NCBI GenBank assembly: GCA_040768665.1
Contig: JAXGMN010000113.1
Location: 1 to 11,981, forward strand
Length of the DNA stretch: 11,981 nucleotides
Reading direction: 5' to 3'
DNA from: JABWBD01 sp040768665
Lineage (GTDB): Bacteria; Planctomycetota; Planctomycetia; Pirellulales; Thermoguttaceae
In this document: positions 1-8,126 of the stretch, piece after piece
How positions within the stretch are numbered: the stretch's first letter is position 1
How the letters are laid out: each line of letters starts with the position of its first letter
Position numbers and translations under genes: made by a program
The notes under the pieces: model-generated
What the model was told of the DNA's origin: nothing
Seen by the model: only the letters and a program-made list of their open reading frames with translations
The model's database searches: none

Positions 1-221
1 ACTACCACGTGGTTTTCACGACGATTGAGGACGGCTGGATCATGGCCACCGTGCCGGAACTGCCCGGGGCGGTGACTCAAGGCCGCGATATGGACGAGGC
101 CCGCGCGAACATCAAAGAGGCGGTCGAGTTGCTGCTGGAGGCGTATCGGGAGAATGCAGCGAAGGACGTGCCCGGCGGCGCCGTCTGGGAGACCCTATCG
201 GTTGAAGTCCCTGCCTCATGA
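1..221 (+). CDS. hicB: HicB-family antitoxin, 5' end outside window
   Basis: Antitoxin that neutralises the HicA mRNA interferase and, in this family, often binds its own promoter. The frame is open to the left edge and reads YHVVFTTIEDGW, then VPELPGAVTQG and DEARANIKEAVELLLE. This is the usual HicB order: a degraded RNase H-like beta strand with a DGW turn, the P-x-LPG-x-x-TQG loop, then the long amphipathic helix. Family members usually begin M-K/R-Y-H-V-V, so only a few N-terminal residues are missing; the GTG at position 9 is probably internal. No added DNA-binding domain is seen before the stop. The stop overlaps the start of hicA (ATGA at 218-221), so the two are translationally coupled. 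The antitoxin-first order is common for short HicB forms. Family assignment is firm from the motif pattern. Confidence 0.9.
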   Translation, partial: YHVVFTTIEDGWIMATVPELPGAVTQGRDMDEARANIKEAVELLLEAYRENAAKDVPGGAVWETLSVEVPAS

Positions 222-403
222 AACGCCGCGACTTCATTCGGCATCTGGAGAGTCACGGGTGCTATCTGGACCGCGAAGGGGCGAACCACTCCATCGATCG
301 CAATCCGGTTAACGGAAGGTGCGCTGCAGTGCCCAGGCATCGTGAAATCAAAGAGACGACGGCTCGCACGATTTGCGACCAGCTCGGAATACCGCGTCCG
401 TAG
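218..403 (+). CDS. hicA: HicA-family mRNA interferase toxin
   Basis: Small toxin of 61 residues, the normal length for HicA, which cleaves mRNA through a double-stranded-RNA-binding-like fold with one catalytic histidine. Visible landmarks are the N-terminal MKRRDFIRHLESHGC helix, the catalytic His near residue 24 (GANHS), the NP-x-NGR turn, and the C-terminal VPRHREIK stretch followed by a helix ending GIPRP. All are typical of the family and none of the expected residues is missing, so the toxin looks active. The start is fixed by the ATGA overlap with hicB. The gene ends in TAG and is followed by DNA with no further operon member. The pair is probably autoregulated from a promoter outside the window. 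Confidence 0.92.
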   Translation: MKRRDFIRHLESHGCYLDREGANHSIDRNPVNGRCAAVPRHREIKETTARTICDQLGIPRP

Positions 404-470
404 TGGTTACGAGAACGCTCCGAATCCGTGTGGAGCCGTGCTATCCGGCCCCCTGCTCCGGCTCCCCGCA

Positions 471-860
471 CTACGCACCGCGCTCCCTGCTCAGCTTCAG
501 AATCCCGCAGTGCGGGCAGACCGCGAAGGAACCGAGCTCCTCGCCGTCGAGGCCGCGGATCACGCCGACGCCGACGTTCAGGCTGAGATTGCCGCGGATT
601 GCCAGATCGGTGTGCTCGGCTGCGTGCTCGTGCCAGGTGTCGGAGATCTCGAGGTTCATGTTGCCGAGCTTTGTGGCGAGCGAAATGCCGAAGGGATCGA
701 GGCCGACGGTTTGCTTCGTGGGGCGGTATTGCACGCCGAGTAAATCGCCATAGGCTATAGGGCGGCCTTCGGAATCGACGACGATCCAGGCGGGGCCGAT
801 CGCGGCCTCAGCGAAGGTGGTGGCCTCGTCGGCGGTGTCGAAAGGACTGCTGAAGGACGC
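471..860 (-). pseudogene. 5'-truncated remnant of an unrecognised gene, C-terminal CPHC motif
   Basis: The frame stays open from about 860 down to a TGA at 471 and reads like protein: FSSPFDTADEATTF, AAIGPAWIVVDSEGRP, then GVQYRPTKQTVGLDPFG and a C-terminus with SFAVCPHCGILKL. An ATG-started version is not available. The only in-frame start seen is GTG at 734, which would cut off the well-behaved upstream part, so the true N-terminus seems lost or displaced. Upstream of about 860 the frame runs into low-complexity and repeat DNA. The CPHC pair could be half of a zinc site. I do not recognise the family. It could also be an intact gene with a frameshift near 860. The opposite-strand frames across this stretch have poor protein character. 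Confidence 0.4.
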
Positions 861-921
861 GTCGAGGATCGGGACGAGGGAGGGATGGCAGCAGCGGTTG
901 CGGGAGGCGGGGGTCAGGATT

Positions 922-950
922 GAGGGACAGAGGGCACAGAGGGCACCGAG
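922..950. repeat. Short tandem GAGGGCACA repeat
   Basis: Three imperfect units of about 9 nt (GAGGGACA, GAGGGCACA, GAGGGCACC) in a row. Similar GGCACAGAG strings occur between genes in several planctomycete genomes, as I recall. No function is suggested; it marks where the upstream remnant loses coding character. Confidence 0.6.
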
Positions 951-1161
951 AGACGAAGAGGGAGCAGGGCGAGGAGACGGCGATGGAGTCGGGCCGGGTG
1001 CGCTACGAGGGCGAAGACATCGTTAAAAGATGGCCGTTGAAAGATGAAGAGGAGCAAGGGGCATCGCCGTAGGCCGTGGTGCGGCGGGGGTGGGAAAAGA
1101 AATGGGGAGGATTCTGCGGGACGGGGCCGATATTCGTGATCGTCGAGGCGTTCGCGAGGGG

Positions 1162-1209
1162 CGGTAGCTGGGGAAGCTTGGGCTCCTGCCGCGCGAGGCG
1201 GCAGGGGGC
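1162..1209 (+). repeat. RCGAG hairpin repeat, copy D
   Basis: A leader of 23 nt containing TAGCTGG and GGGCTCC is followed by an 8-bp perfect stem, CCTGCCGC (1185-1192) with GCGGCAGG (1198-1205), around a GCGAG loop, then a run of G. Leader length, loop and trailing Gs match the copies at 1233, 10893 (minus) and 10985, while the stem sequence differs. Probably a dispersed repeat of REP type or a structured RNA. This is the most diverged of the four copies. Confidence 0.7.
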
Positions 1210-1232
1210 CGGGGATGGTGATCGGTAAGGAT

Positions 1233-1280
1233 GGCTAGCTGACGAACCTCGTTCACCCGTGGAACGAGCCCACGGGGGTC
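1233..1280 (+). repeat. RCGAG hairpin repeat, copy A
   Basis: The 23-nt leader begins GGCTAGCTG and contains AACCT. A stem follows, CCCGTGG (1256-1262) with CCACGGG (1270-1276). The ACGAG loop is at 1264-1268, bounded by one A/C mismatch, and GGG follows. It lies in direct orientation 71 nt after copy D and has the same internal spacing as the other copies. Confidence 0.8.
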
Positions 1281-1366
1281 CTTGGGGGAAGAGAAGCCGA
1301 TGCCATGTGCAGGTCGGAACACTCGATGTTTTCCTCCACAGGAAACGCGGCCCAGCGGGCCCGCAG

Positions 1367-1419
1367 TCCTTTCTTATCGCGTCGCCGCCGGCGTGCGGCA
1401 GGGACGCGAAAAGAAAGGA
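1367..1419. repeat. Long imperfect inverted repeat with CCTTTCTT arms
   Basis: Arms TCCTTTCTT (1367-1375) and AAGAAAGGA (1411-1419) pair perfectly. Inside them CGCGTC (1378-1383) pairs with GACGCG (1403-1408), and GCCGC (1384-1388) with GCGGC (1395-1399). The pyrimidine-rich outer arms and GC-rich tip resemble the palindrome at 10913-10966, and both lie near RCGAG hairpin repeats. There is no T run after it, so it is not a classical terminator. Confidence 0.7.
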
Positions 1420-1746
1420 GAGGGATCTTGCGAGGCGGCCTCTGCTAGCCGTCAATCGTGGCTTCCACCGGGCAAGCTCGGCGGCGGCCTCTTCGGCGGA
1501 TCGTGTGTTATCTCTCGTGAGTGCTCGGCGCGGGGCACGTTTTATAGCAGGCCGAAGAAGGGCGTGAGGTGTGGACCGCCTGGCGGCGCGCCATGCGCAC
1601 GGCCTTCGGCTTGCGGTGAGACGAGGCGGTACTGCCGGCCGTGAGAAATCGCGTTACATCGCCCGTCCGCGCCGCTTGTTGCGAGCTCGCCCGTCAAGCT
1701 ACAATGCGGCATCGCCAATCCCGGAAAGGTTTCGAACATCGTTGCG

Positions 1747-4700
1747 ATGACCTCGCCTCCTTCGACCAACCCCGACCGCCCGCTCTGCCCGGGCCTGTAC
1801 GATCACTTGGTCACCGAGGAACTTCAGCGTCTGCTGGCAGAAATCTCGGATCCGGGGCTTTTTGTTACTTCGGCGTTGGATCCGGAGGACAGCCACGCCG
1901 CGATCGCGCAGTACGTCGAGACCGTGCTGATCCGACTCCTGGCGACGGTTCGCGACGGCGACGGCCGCGAGCGGCAGCGCCGGCTGGCCAACCGGCTCCT
2001 CGGTGCCCTGGCCGAAGAGGTTGGAACCGACCCGACCGCACCGGTGCTTCTCGCCGAACCTTTGCGCCGACTGCTGGCGCTGCGGGACAGCGCCAGCTCG
2101 CATGCCGACCGCCCCGACACCCCGCTGGCGCGATCCGCTCTGCTGACCGGCACGCGCCTCGACCCGGCGCTTGGCGTGCAACTCCGCAAGGAGCTCGCAT
2201 CCGCCGACCGCGTCGATATCCTCTGTTCGTTCATCAAGTGGAGCGGCCTGCGGCTGCTGATCGACGACTTGCGGCGGCTGACAGCCGCCCCGGCCAGTGA
2301 CGGCCCGCGGCTCCGTGTGCTCACAACCAGCTACATGGGCGCCACCGACCCGCGGGCGGTGGAACTGCTCCGCGACCTTCCCAACACCGAGGTCTGCGTC
2401 AGCTACGACACTGCCCGCACCCGATTGCACGCCAAGGCTTACGTCTTCCATCGCAAGAGCGGATTCGGCAGCGCGTATATCGGCTCCGCAAACCTCTCCA
2501 AGGCGGCCCTTTCCGAAGGCTTGGAGTGGACGAGCAAGATCAGCCAGTACGAGCTGCCGCATCTCTGGGCGAAGATCGTGGCGACGTTCGAGACCTACTG
2601 GAACGACGACGAATTCGAGGCGTTCACGCCCGCGTGCAAGCCGCGCCTGCGCAAGGCGATCCTCCGCGAGCGGAAGGGAGTGGCTGCCGGAGACGACACC
2701 TTCGTTGCCCTCGACCTTCGCCCCTATCCGTTCCAGGAGGAGATCCTCGAAGTCCTGGCTGCCGAGCGGGAAATCCAGCGGAAGAACCGGCACCTGATCG
2801 TCGCGGCGACCGGGACGGGCAAGACGATGATCGTCGCCTTCGACTACCGGCGCGAGTGCCAGCGTCAGAAATGCCGCCCCACGCTCCTGTTCGTCGCCCA
2901 CCGCGAAGAGATCCTGCGCCAGGCCCTTGGCACGTTCCGCGCCGTGCTCCGCGACCAGAATTTCGGCGAGCTCATGATCGGCGGGCACGGGCCCGAATCG
3001 GCCGATCATCTGTTCTGTTCGATCCAGAGCTACAACAGCCGGGAGCTTTGGCGGCTTCCGCCCGACCGCTACCGCTACATCGTGGTCGACGAGTTCCACC
3101 ACGCCGCGGCCCCCAGTTACGAGCGGCTGATGGGCCACGTTCAGCCCGGTTGTTGCTTGGGCTGACGGCGACTCCGGAACGAACGGACGAGCTGGACGTG
3201 TTCCACTGGTTCGGAGGCGAAGCCACCGCTGAGATTCGGCTGCCGGACGCGATCAACCGGCGGCTGCTCTGCCCATTCCAGTATTTCGGCATCAGCGACT
3301 GCGTGGATCTCGACGGATTGACCTGGCAGCGGGGCGGCTACCGGGTGGACGAGCTTGATCGGATTTAACGGGCAACGACATCCGTGCCCGTCTTGTGCTC
3401 GACAAAGTGCACGGATTCTTCTCGACGTTCGCAGCACACGGGGCTGGGGTTCTGCGTGAGCATCGCGCATGCGGAGTTCATGGCCCGCTACTTCTGCGAC
3501 CACGGGGTTCCGGCCCTGGCCTTGTCGGCCCGCAGTTCCGAGGAGGACCGCCGGTCGGCCCAGGAGCGGCTCCGCTCCCGCGAGCTCAATTTCCTCTTTG
3601 TGGTCGACCTTTACAACGAGGGCGTCGACATCCCCGAGGTCGACACCGTCCTGCTCCTCCGTCCCACCGAAAGCCTCACGGTCTATCTTCAGCAGCTTGG
3701 TCGTGGATTGCGGCTGCGACGAGAAGGACTGTCTCACGGTGCTCGACTTCATCGGAGCCCAACGCCGCGAATTCCGCTTTGCTCCACGTTTGCGTGCCTT
3801 GAGCACCGAGCCCACGCGGCGAATCGACCGGGAGGTCGAGGACGGATTCCCCCACTTACCGCCGGGCTGCTTTATCCGGCTGGAACGCGTGGCCCAGCAT
3901 CGGGTGCTGGAAAACATCCGCGAGACCCTCACACTGCGTAGGACTCGCCTGGTCGCCGATCTCCGCGAACTTGGGCGGCATCTTGCTCGGCCTCCGTCGA
4001 TCCGGGAGACGATGGATTATCTCGGTGCGGGTCTCGACGATCTGCTCAACGGGGGCTTTGGTCGCGATTGCTTGCCGAAGCGGGGCTGGTCGAGCCTTTT
4101 GCGGAACCTGACGAAGGCCAACTGGCCAAGGGACTTCGTCGCCTTGCCCACATCGATGACCCACGGCAGATCCGTTTTCTGCTGGAGCATATCGATCGCG
4201 GTCAGGATCTCGACGGGCTATCGGAGACAGATTTCCGGCGCATGACGATGCTCCATATCACGCTCTGGGGGCCAAGCGGAACGGGGCTGGCGCTCGCCGA
4301 CGCTGCCCAGCGGCTCGATCGGAATCCCCGAGCTTTGGCGGACCTTCGATCGATCCTCGAGCATCGCCTTGCGTCCACACACGCGGTCGTTGCCACCACC
4401 TGGCCCCTGGGCAGGGCCGCTCGCGGTCCATGCCGAGTACGCGCGACGAGATCCTTGCCGGTCTCGGACACTGGACGATGGCCAGTCGCCCGGACGTCCG
4501 CGAGGGGTGCTCCATCTTGCAGCCAGCAAGGTGGACGCGTTTTTCGTTACCCTGAACAAGACCGAGGAGTCGTACTCTCCGACCACGATGTACGAAGACT
4601 ACGTGATCTCCCAGGATCTCTTGCACTGGCAGTCACAGAGCACGACCTCGGTTCAGTCCAGCACGGGGCAGCGGTACATTCGCCATAAGGAAGTGGGCTA

Positions 4701-4884
4701 CACGCCGCTACTCTTTGTGCGAGAGAACAAGCGTGTTCCGTCTGGGCTTGCGGCACCGTACGCGTTTCTGGGGCCGCTGTCGTATGTTTCCCACGAGGGC
4801 AATCGACCGATCAGCATCGTTTGGCGTTTGGAATGCGCGATTCCTGCTCGACTGTTGCGACCGATTGCGCGGCAGGCTGTATGA
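1747..4884 (+). pseudogene. Frameshifted PLD nuclease / SF2 helicase / DUF3427 gene
   Basis: The intact family member joins an HKD nuclease, an SF2 helicase and a C-terminal DUF3427 domain in one protein of about 1,040 residues, and this locus is about 1,046 codons long. From the ATG at 1747 the first frame shows the PLD motif (RLHAKAYVF, His228 and Lys230, then GSANLS), Walker A (ATGTGKT, 354-360), motif Ia (LFVAHREEIL) and a DEFHH Walker B (448-452). The reading then changes frame at about 3148, 3367, 3425, 3717, 4066, 4411, 4440 and 4505. The pieces continue co-linearly: LTATPER (motif III), VVDLYNEGVDIPEVD, QQLGRGLR (motif VI), DUF3427 strings such as SPTTMYEDY and HWQSQSTTS, and the end PARLLRPIARQAV. 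Several shifts lie in C or G runs, for example 3145 and 4503. Apart from the TAA created at 3366 I found no nonsense change in the correct frames, so the damage is recent or comes from sequence error. The restriction nuclease gene follows 230 nt downstream. Confidence 0.9.
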
Positions 4885-5113
4885 TGGGTTTCAGAGAAAG
4901 GCAAGTCACGGTGCTTTCGCTGCACCGGCAGTCGCGAGACCCGTCGATTCCCGGGGCCGCACACCTCTCGCCAGGGGAGGGGCTTCGTGGGTTCCTCCGC
5001 CACTCAGCCAAATCCCAGTTGGTGTGTCGGACCGAAGCGTGCGGGAGGTGACCACGATGGCCCTCTCCGATAGACTATTACGCTGTGCTCTGTAGACGCC
5101 GCGAGAACCTGTA

Positions 5114-6073
5114 ATGCCCACCAAGCAGAACGACAGCCCGATGTGGCGGCAGTTCGAGGAACTCGTCGCCCGCATTGAGGCGGACGCCGGTCCGTTGGGA
5201 CTGACGGTGAAATCCCCCGACCGCATCCGCTGCAAAATCACGGGGCGGCTCCGGGAGGTAGACGCCAGCATCCGCGCCGGCATAGGCACGGCCACCGTAC
5301 TCATGACGATCGAATGCCGCAAACGTCGTCCGCAGCAGGACGTAACTTGGATCGAACAGCTCGCGACGAAGAAGACGAACATCGGCGCGGTCCACACGAT
5401 CGCGGTCAGCTCGTCCGGATTCTCGGACGAAGCGAAGGCTGTCGCAGCTCATCACGGGGTCGACCTCCGGCACCTCTCTGAGGTGTCGGCGGCGGAGATC
5501 AACAGGCTGCTCCGAATTGACTTCGTCCTCTTCAACCACAAGCGGTGCTCGGTCGCCCGCGTCGGTTTCCGGGTGTTCCGATCCCTCAATTGGACTATGC
5601 CGGATCCAAAGCAGGTGGACTTCGTCTTACCGCCCACAGCCGACCTGCACGCCCCCATCTTCACACACGTCGAGACCGGGCGGACGTGGTCCATCAATGA
5701 CCTCTGGCTTCAACTTCAAGAGGCGACTGACCCGTTCTCCCACATCAAGCGAGGGGCTAGGCCCGACGTGAGGACGGCCGTCTTCCCGTACCCAGGCAAC
5801 GTCACCGTCGAAGCGGTCGGTGGCCCGAAACTGCTCGGCGACGTGATGCTCAGCGTGGTCCTCTCCATTGACGTCGAGCAGATCACGCTCGGTGAGGCTC
5901 GAAGGGTCGAGTACACGTCCCCGAATGGCAAGGCCATCCAGCGAGTTGAATTCGCGTCCCGACAGTCCCAGCCGGAAGAATGGCGAATATCCCTCCAAGC
6001 CCCAAAAAATGCCACCGACATCAGTGAGTTGAAGACGGGCAGCAACTGGCCAAATTCCAGGCTGTTGGAATGA
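5114..6073 (+). CDS. Mrr-like PD-(D/E)XK restriction endonuclease
   Basis: A 319-residue protein whose first 130 residues match the restriction-endonuclease-like fold that cuts foreign or modified DNA. The likely catalytic core is Asp50 (REVDAS), then Glu67 in TIECRKR. The usual E-x-K lysine is replaced by Arg69 with Lys70 beside it; this ECRxR form followed by DVTWIEQL is, as I recall, normal in this branch. Next comes TIAVSSSGFSDEAKA, the strand-helix typical of Mrr-type enzymes. Residues 140-319 form an unrecognised beta-rich C-terminal part that could recognise target DNA or a partner. There is no methyltransferase nearby, so a type IV-like activity on modified DNA is a fair inference. 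The ATG at 5114 is the first good start; the ribosome-binding site is weak. It may once have worked with the broken helicase upstream. GC content is close to that of the helicase. Confidence 0.8.
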   Translation: MPTKQNDSPMWRQFEELVARIEADAGPLGLTVKSPDRIRCKITGRLREVDASIRAGIGTATVLMTIECRKRRPQQDVTWIEQLATKKTNIGAVHTIAVSSSGFSDEAKAVAAHHGVDLRHLSEVSAAEINRLLRIDFVLFNHKRCSVARVGFRVFRSLNWTMPDPKQVDFVLPPTADLHAPIFTHVETGRTWSINDLWLQLQEATDPFSHIKRGARPDVRTAVFPYPGNVTVEAVGGPKLLGDVMLSVVLSIDVEQITLGEARRVEYTSPNGKAIQRVEFASRQSQPEEWRISLQAPKNATDISELKTGSNWPNSRLLE

Positions 6074-6091
6074 CGACCCTTGGGCCTCCGG

Positions 6092-6101
6092 TCACATCGA
6101 C
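6092..6101 (+). repeat. TCACATCGAC motif, copy 1
   Basis: A 10-nt motif lying 19 nt after the restriction nuclease stop, within CCGGTCACATCGACATCGG. The same 10-mer recurs at 8049 and 9791, each time between genes. It may mark boundaries of inserted units, but it is short. Confidence 0.35.
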
Positions 6102-6313
6102 ATCGGGGTGTCGGATCGAAGCAGCTTGGGCCGCTCGATACTCGGCAGTCCCTTCGGAGTCCAGCCCCCTAAATGCCGACAAACTGGGTTGACCTGGTGA
6201 GCGGGGGCGGTATCCTAAGTGGCACCGGGGCAGGCCGACACTGGACGGTCCGGAAAAAACGAACTCGGTTAGAATCAATAAGTTCGGTCAGGACATGAAA
6301 CCGGAGCAGACGC

Positions 6314-6562
6314 ATGATTGAACTCGTCGTCGGAGCGGCCATCGGTGCGTTGGTCTCCCTCCTCATCGCGGAGGTATACCACCGCCGTTCGTCCCGTGGC
6401 CTTAACGATCTCATCGGCCGCCTCCAGGAGAAGAACGAGAAGCTTGGCGAGATGATCTCGAACCTCGAAGGCTGGCACGAGCTTCATTACGATGATCTGC
6501 AAACGATTCGGAAGCATTCAGTCGCGGGAACGCCCGATGATCCAGAGTACCCATACAAATGA
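6314..6562 (+). CDS. Small single-pass membrane protein, 82 aa
   Basis: Residues 3-19 (ELVVGAAIGALVSLLIA) form a hydrophobic helix. It is followed at once by a basic stretch (HRRSSR), so the C-terminal part should lie in the cytoplasm. Residues 30-52 (including LIGRLQEKNEKLGEMI) have heptad character and may form a short coiled coil. The start is supported by GGAG at 6303-6306, 7 nt before the ATG. No family is recognised. It sits between the restriction nuclease and the PIN-like gene, and its stop runs directly into an attC-like hairpin. Small membrane partners of nucleases exist in defence systems, but nothing in this sequence shows such a role. Confidence 0.65.
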   Translation: MIELVVGAAIGALVSLLIAEVYHRRSSRGLNDLIGRLQEKNEKLGEMISNLEGWHELHYDDLQTIRKHSVAGTPDDPEYPYK

Positions 6563-6630
6563 CCGAACATCCACGTGCAGGGTATTTCCGGCTGGCGCCG
6601 GAAAAGCCTGACGTGAGGCGTTATGTGCCT
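6563..6630 (+). repeat. attC-like imperfect hairpin
   Basis: The site starts just after the 82-aa gene stop and ends 3 nt before the next ATG. Outer AAC (6566-6568) pairs with GTT (6620-6622), CC (6571-6572) with GG (6617-6618), ACGT (6573-6576) with ACGT (6611-6614), and CAGG (6578-6581) with CCTG (6607-6610), leaving G6577 unpaired. The tip is TTTCCGGC (6585-6592) with GCCGGAAA (6597-6604). Symmetric stems, unpaired bases and a GTTATGT end just before a gene resemble an integron attC site. The strict GTTRRRY consensus is not met, and no integrase or attI is visible. Confidence 0.4.
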
Positions 6631-6632
6631 AG

Positions 6633-7826
6633 ATGAACCTGTGCCAACGGGCCGTGTCTCTTGGATTGCGTCATGCCCAGATTCCCTATTGCGAATGGGT
6701 TCCGATGTCCCCATCGATATCTGACCATCTTGCCGATCCAGACCTAGACGTATCGACGTACGTGCGACGCAAGCGGATTGCGCTCGCGCACGAAATCAAG
6801 AGCAGGACGAAAGTTTACCTCGACACAAAGTACTGGGCATTGCTTCGCGATGCACGCCTCGGCCGATCAGGATGCACGGACACGAAGACACTTCTTCATG
6901 TTCTCGAAGCTCGCGTTTCCGACGGAACATTGATTTGTCCCCTCAATGCCGACATCTATTTCGAGGTAATGAAGCAGGACGACGAGCACGCCCTCATGGC
7001 GACCGCTCAGCTTATTGACGATTTGTCCCTGGGCGTTTGCGTGCTCCCAATGATGCAACGCATCGAATTAGAAGTCTTTCACTTCATTGAGGCTTCGCGC
7101 AAGCCAGCGAATGCCGTTCATGAGCTACACGAACTCATCTGGACGAAAACGGCGTATCTACTTGGTTTCGTGACGCCCGATTGCTACACGTTGCCCGATG
7201 ACGTCAACATGGCGGTACAAAAGTCATTCGCAGATCACATGTGGACTTGCGGATTAGTGGATATGCTCAACGTCATGGGGCCCGCGAAGGCTGCGGCGAA
7301 GAAGTCGCCGTTCAAGGACATATCCGGCGATCTCAATGCCGGAAAATTTGCCCATCTGGATGAACACGCATCATTTAAGAGCGTGTTCCTTTCAGAGGTC
7401 CAGGGAATATTGGACGCTTATCGAGACACATTCTCTGAACTGCTCCAATACATATACAAACGCGACACCGGGAATCAACTCAATGACGCGGAGCAACAGG
7501 AAACGAAGAGCGGTCACATGTTGGTGAATTTGATCTATCATGCGTTTCGCCTAAACAAAATCACGAACCAATTCCCATCAATTCGAATTGGTGCGGGTCT
7601 CCACGCTGCCCTTCGCTGGGACCGAGGCCGCAAATACAAGCCGAACGATCTATTCGACTTTCGCCATGCAGAAGCGGCCCTTCCGTACTGCAGTCTTTTC
7701 TTTACCGAGCGACCTTTGCGTCACTTAATTAACGACGGTAATCTAAGGTTCAGCGACCATTTTAACTGCACTACCGTTTACAAACCGTCGGAGGCGTTGG
7801 CGTTAGTCGATAAAGACGGCACATAA
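6633..7826 (+). CDS. PIN-like domain protein of unknown role
   Basis: A 397-residue protein, not assigned to a named family. Several features suggest a PIN-type metal-dependent ribonuclease fold split by a long helical insert. These are an N-terminal strand ending in an acidic residue (KVYLDTKYW, Asp64), then Glu111 in ADIYFEVMKQ, and a C-terminal NDLFDFRHAEAALPYC (Asp339, Asp342) followed by FFTER (Glu359), the usual PIN order. Residues 115-310 are mainly helical. PIN proteins usually have about 130-150 residues, so this is a large variant. The start is uncertain: ATG at 6633 overlaps the attC-like zone and gives an unusual N-terminus, while ATG at 6705 (MSPSISDHL) is a good alternative. The gene is visibly richer in A and T than its neighbours, with codons such as ATA and AAT, which fits transfer. 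No antitoxin-like partner lies next to it. Confidence 0.6.
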   Translation: MNLCQRAVSLGLRHAQIPYCEWVPMSPSISDHLADPDLDVSTYVRRKRIALAHEIKSRTKVYLDTKYWALLRDARLGRSGCTDTKTLLHVLEARVSDGTLICPLNADIYFEVMKQDDEHALMATAQLIDDLSLGVCVLPMMQRIELEVFHFIEASRKPANAVHELHELIWTKTAYLLGFVTPDCYTLPDDVNMAVQKSFADHMWTCGLVDMLNVMGPAKAAAKKSPFKDISGDLNAGKFAHLDEHASFKSVFLSEVQGILDAYRDTFSELLQYIYKRDTGNQLNDAEQQETKSGHMLVNLIYHAFRLNKITNQFPSIRIGAGLHAALRWDRGRKYKPNDLFDFRHAEAALPYCSLFFTERPLRHLINDGNLRFSDHFNCTTVYKPSEALALVDKDGT

Positions 7827-7900
7827 CCATCGGTTCAGCGGAAGCCTCGGGCCGCGTGGTTTCTGAAATCAACGTCGGTTGGCCGCGGCCCGGTTAACCG
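7821..7900 (+). repeat. Long imperfect hairpin after the PIN-like gene, possibly attC-like
   Basis: Begins at the PIN-like gene stop. CGGTT (7831-7835) pairs with AACCG (7896-7900), and a perfect 9-bp stem joins CGGGCCGCG (7848-7856) to CGCGGCCCG (7884-7892). The left side between the two stems is 12 nt and the right 3 nt, so it is asymmetric, as in attC sites. As I recall, planctomycete cassette ends often begin TAACCATCGG, as this one does. It could equally be a terminator stem, though no T run follows. Confidence 0.4.
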
Positions 7901-7934
7901 AAACGTAATTTGGCTAAGGCAAAGTTTGGTTCAC

Positions 7935-8039
7935 ATGGCATTGAAGGCAGACATCACTGGCGGCAACCCGGTTATTTTGGTCGTTCCGCCCCCAGCCCTA
8001 TTGAACGACCGGTTCTGGGAGTACCACCGAACCGGCTGA
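7935..8039 (+). CDS. Possible 34-aa small protein
   Basis: ATG at 7935 opens 34 codons reading MALKADITGGNPVILVV then PPPALLNDRFWEYHR, ending TGA. The hydrophobic NPVILVV strand and aromatic tail look somewhat protein-like, but no good ribosome-binding site precedes it and I know no family. It may be the surviving start of a decayed gene or chance. Confidence 0.2.
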   Translation: MALKADITGGNPVILVVPPPALLNDRFWEYHRTG

Positions 8040-8048
8040 CGCGCACGG

Positions 8049-8058
8049 TCACATCGAC
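8049..8058 (+). repeat. TCACATCGAC motif, copy 2
   Basis: Here the motif forms a small hairpin, CGGTC (8046-8050) and GACCG (8056-8060) around ACATC. It lies 10 nt after the stop of the possible 34-aa gene. Its surroundings (ACGCGC before, CGA after) partly match copy 3. Confidence 0.35.
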
Positions 8059-8126
8059 CGAGTGCAGTTCGCCGAACTGAGGGTGGCCGGCAGGTATCAT
8101 CACTTGGACTGAGGAGAAAGCACTTC

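Larger units (their letters stand above)
861..1746. other. Non-coding stretch with several repeat elements
   Basis: No frame here reads as a convincing protein. The minus-strand frame at 1003-1455 is rich in Pro, Arg and Ser and has no motif. The stretch holds a short tandem GAGGGCACA repeat, two direct copies of the RCGAG hairpin repeat (1162 and 1233), a palindromic GCGGGCCCGC at 1355-1364 and a long inverted repeat at 1367-1419. From 1420 to 1746 I see nothing definite beyond an isolated GCTAGCC at 1444, which matches the core of the hairpin repeat in reverse. No clear promoter for the downstream helicase was found. Confidence 0.6.

Noticed and set aside
342..753. Plus-strand open frames over 342-753
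   Set aside because: They overlap hicA or oppose the more protein-like minus-strand remnant, and contain no recognisable motifs.
922..950. Tandem GAGGGCACA units as a functional binding array
   Set aside because: Short and imperfect, and similar strings are common intergenic noise in this type of genome.
1003..1455. 150-codon minus-strand open frame in the left gap
   Set aside because: It runs across two hairpin repeats and a long inverted repeat, and has low-complexity Ser/Pro/Arg content.
1699..3138. 479-codon minus-strand open frame opposite the helicase
   Set aside because: The plus strand has clear PLD and helicase motifs over the same region. The minus frame is an antisense shadow of GC-rich coding DNA.
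3140..4510. Programmed ribosomal frameshifting in the helicase
   Set aside because: There are about eight shifts in different directions with no repeated slippery site or structure. Decay or sequence error is simpler.
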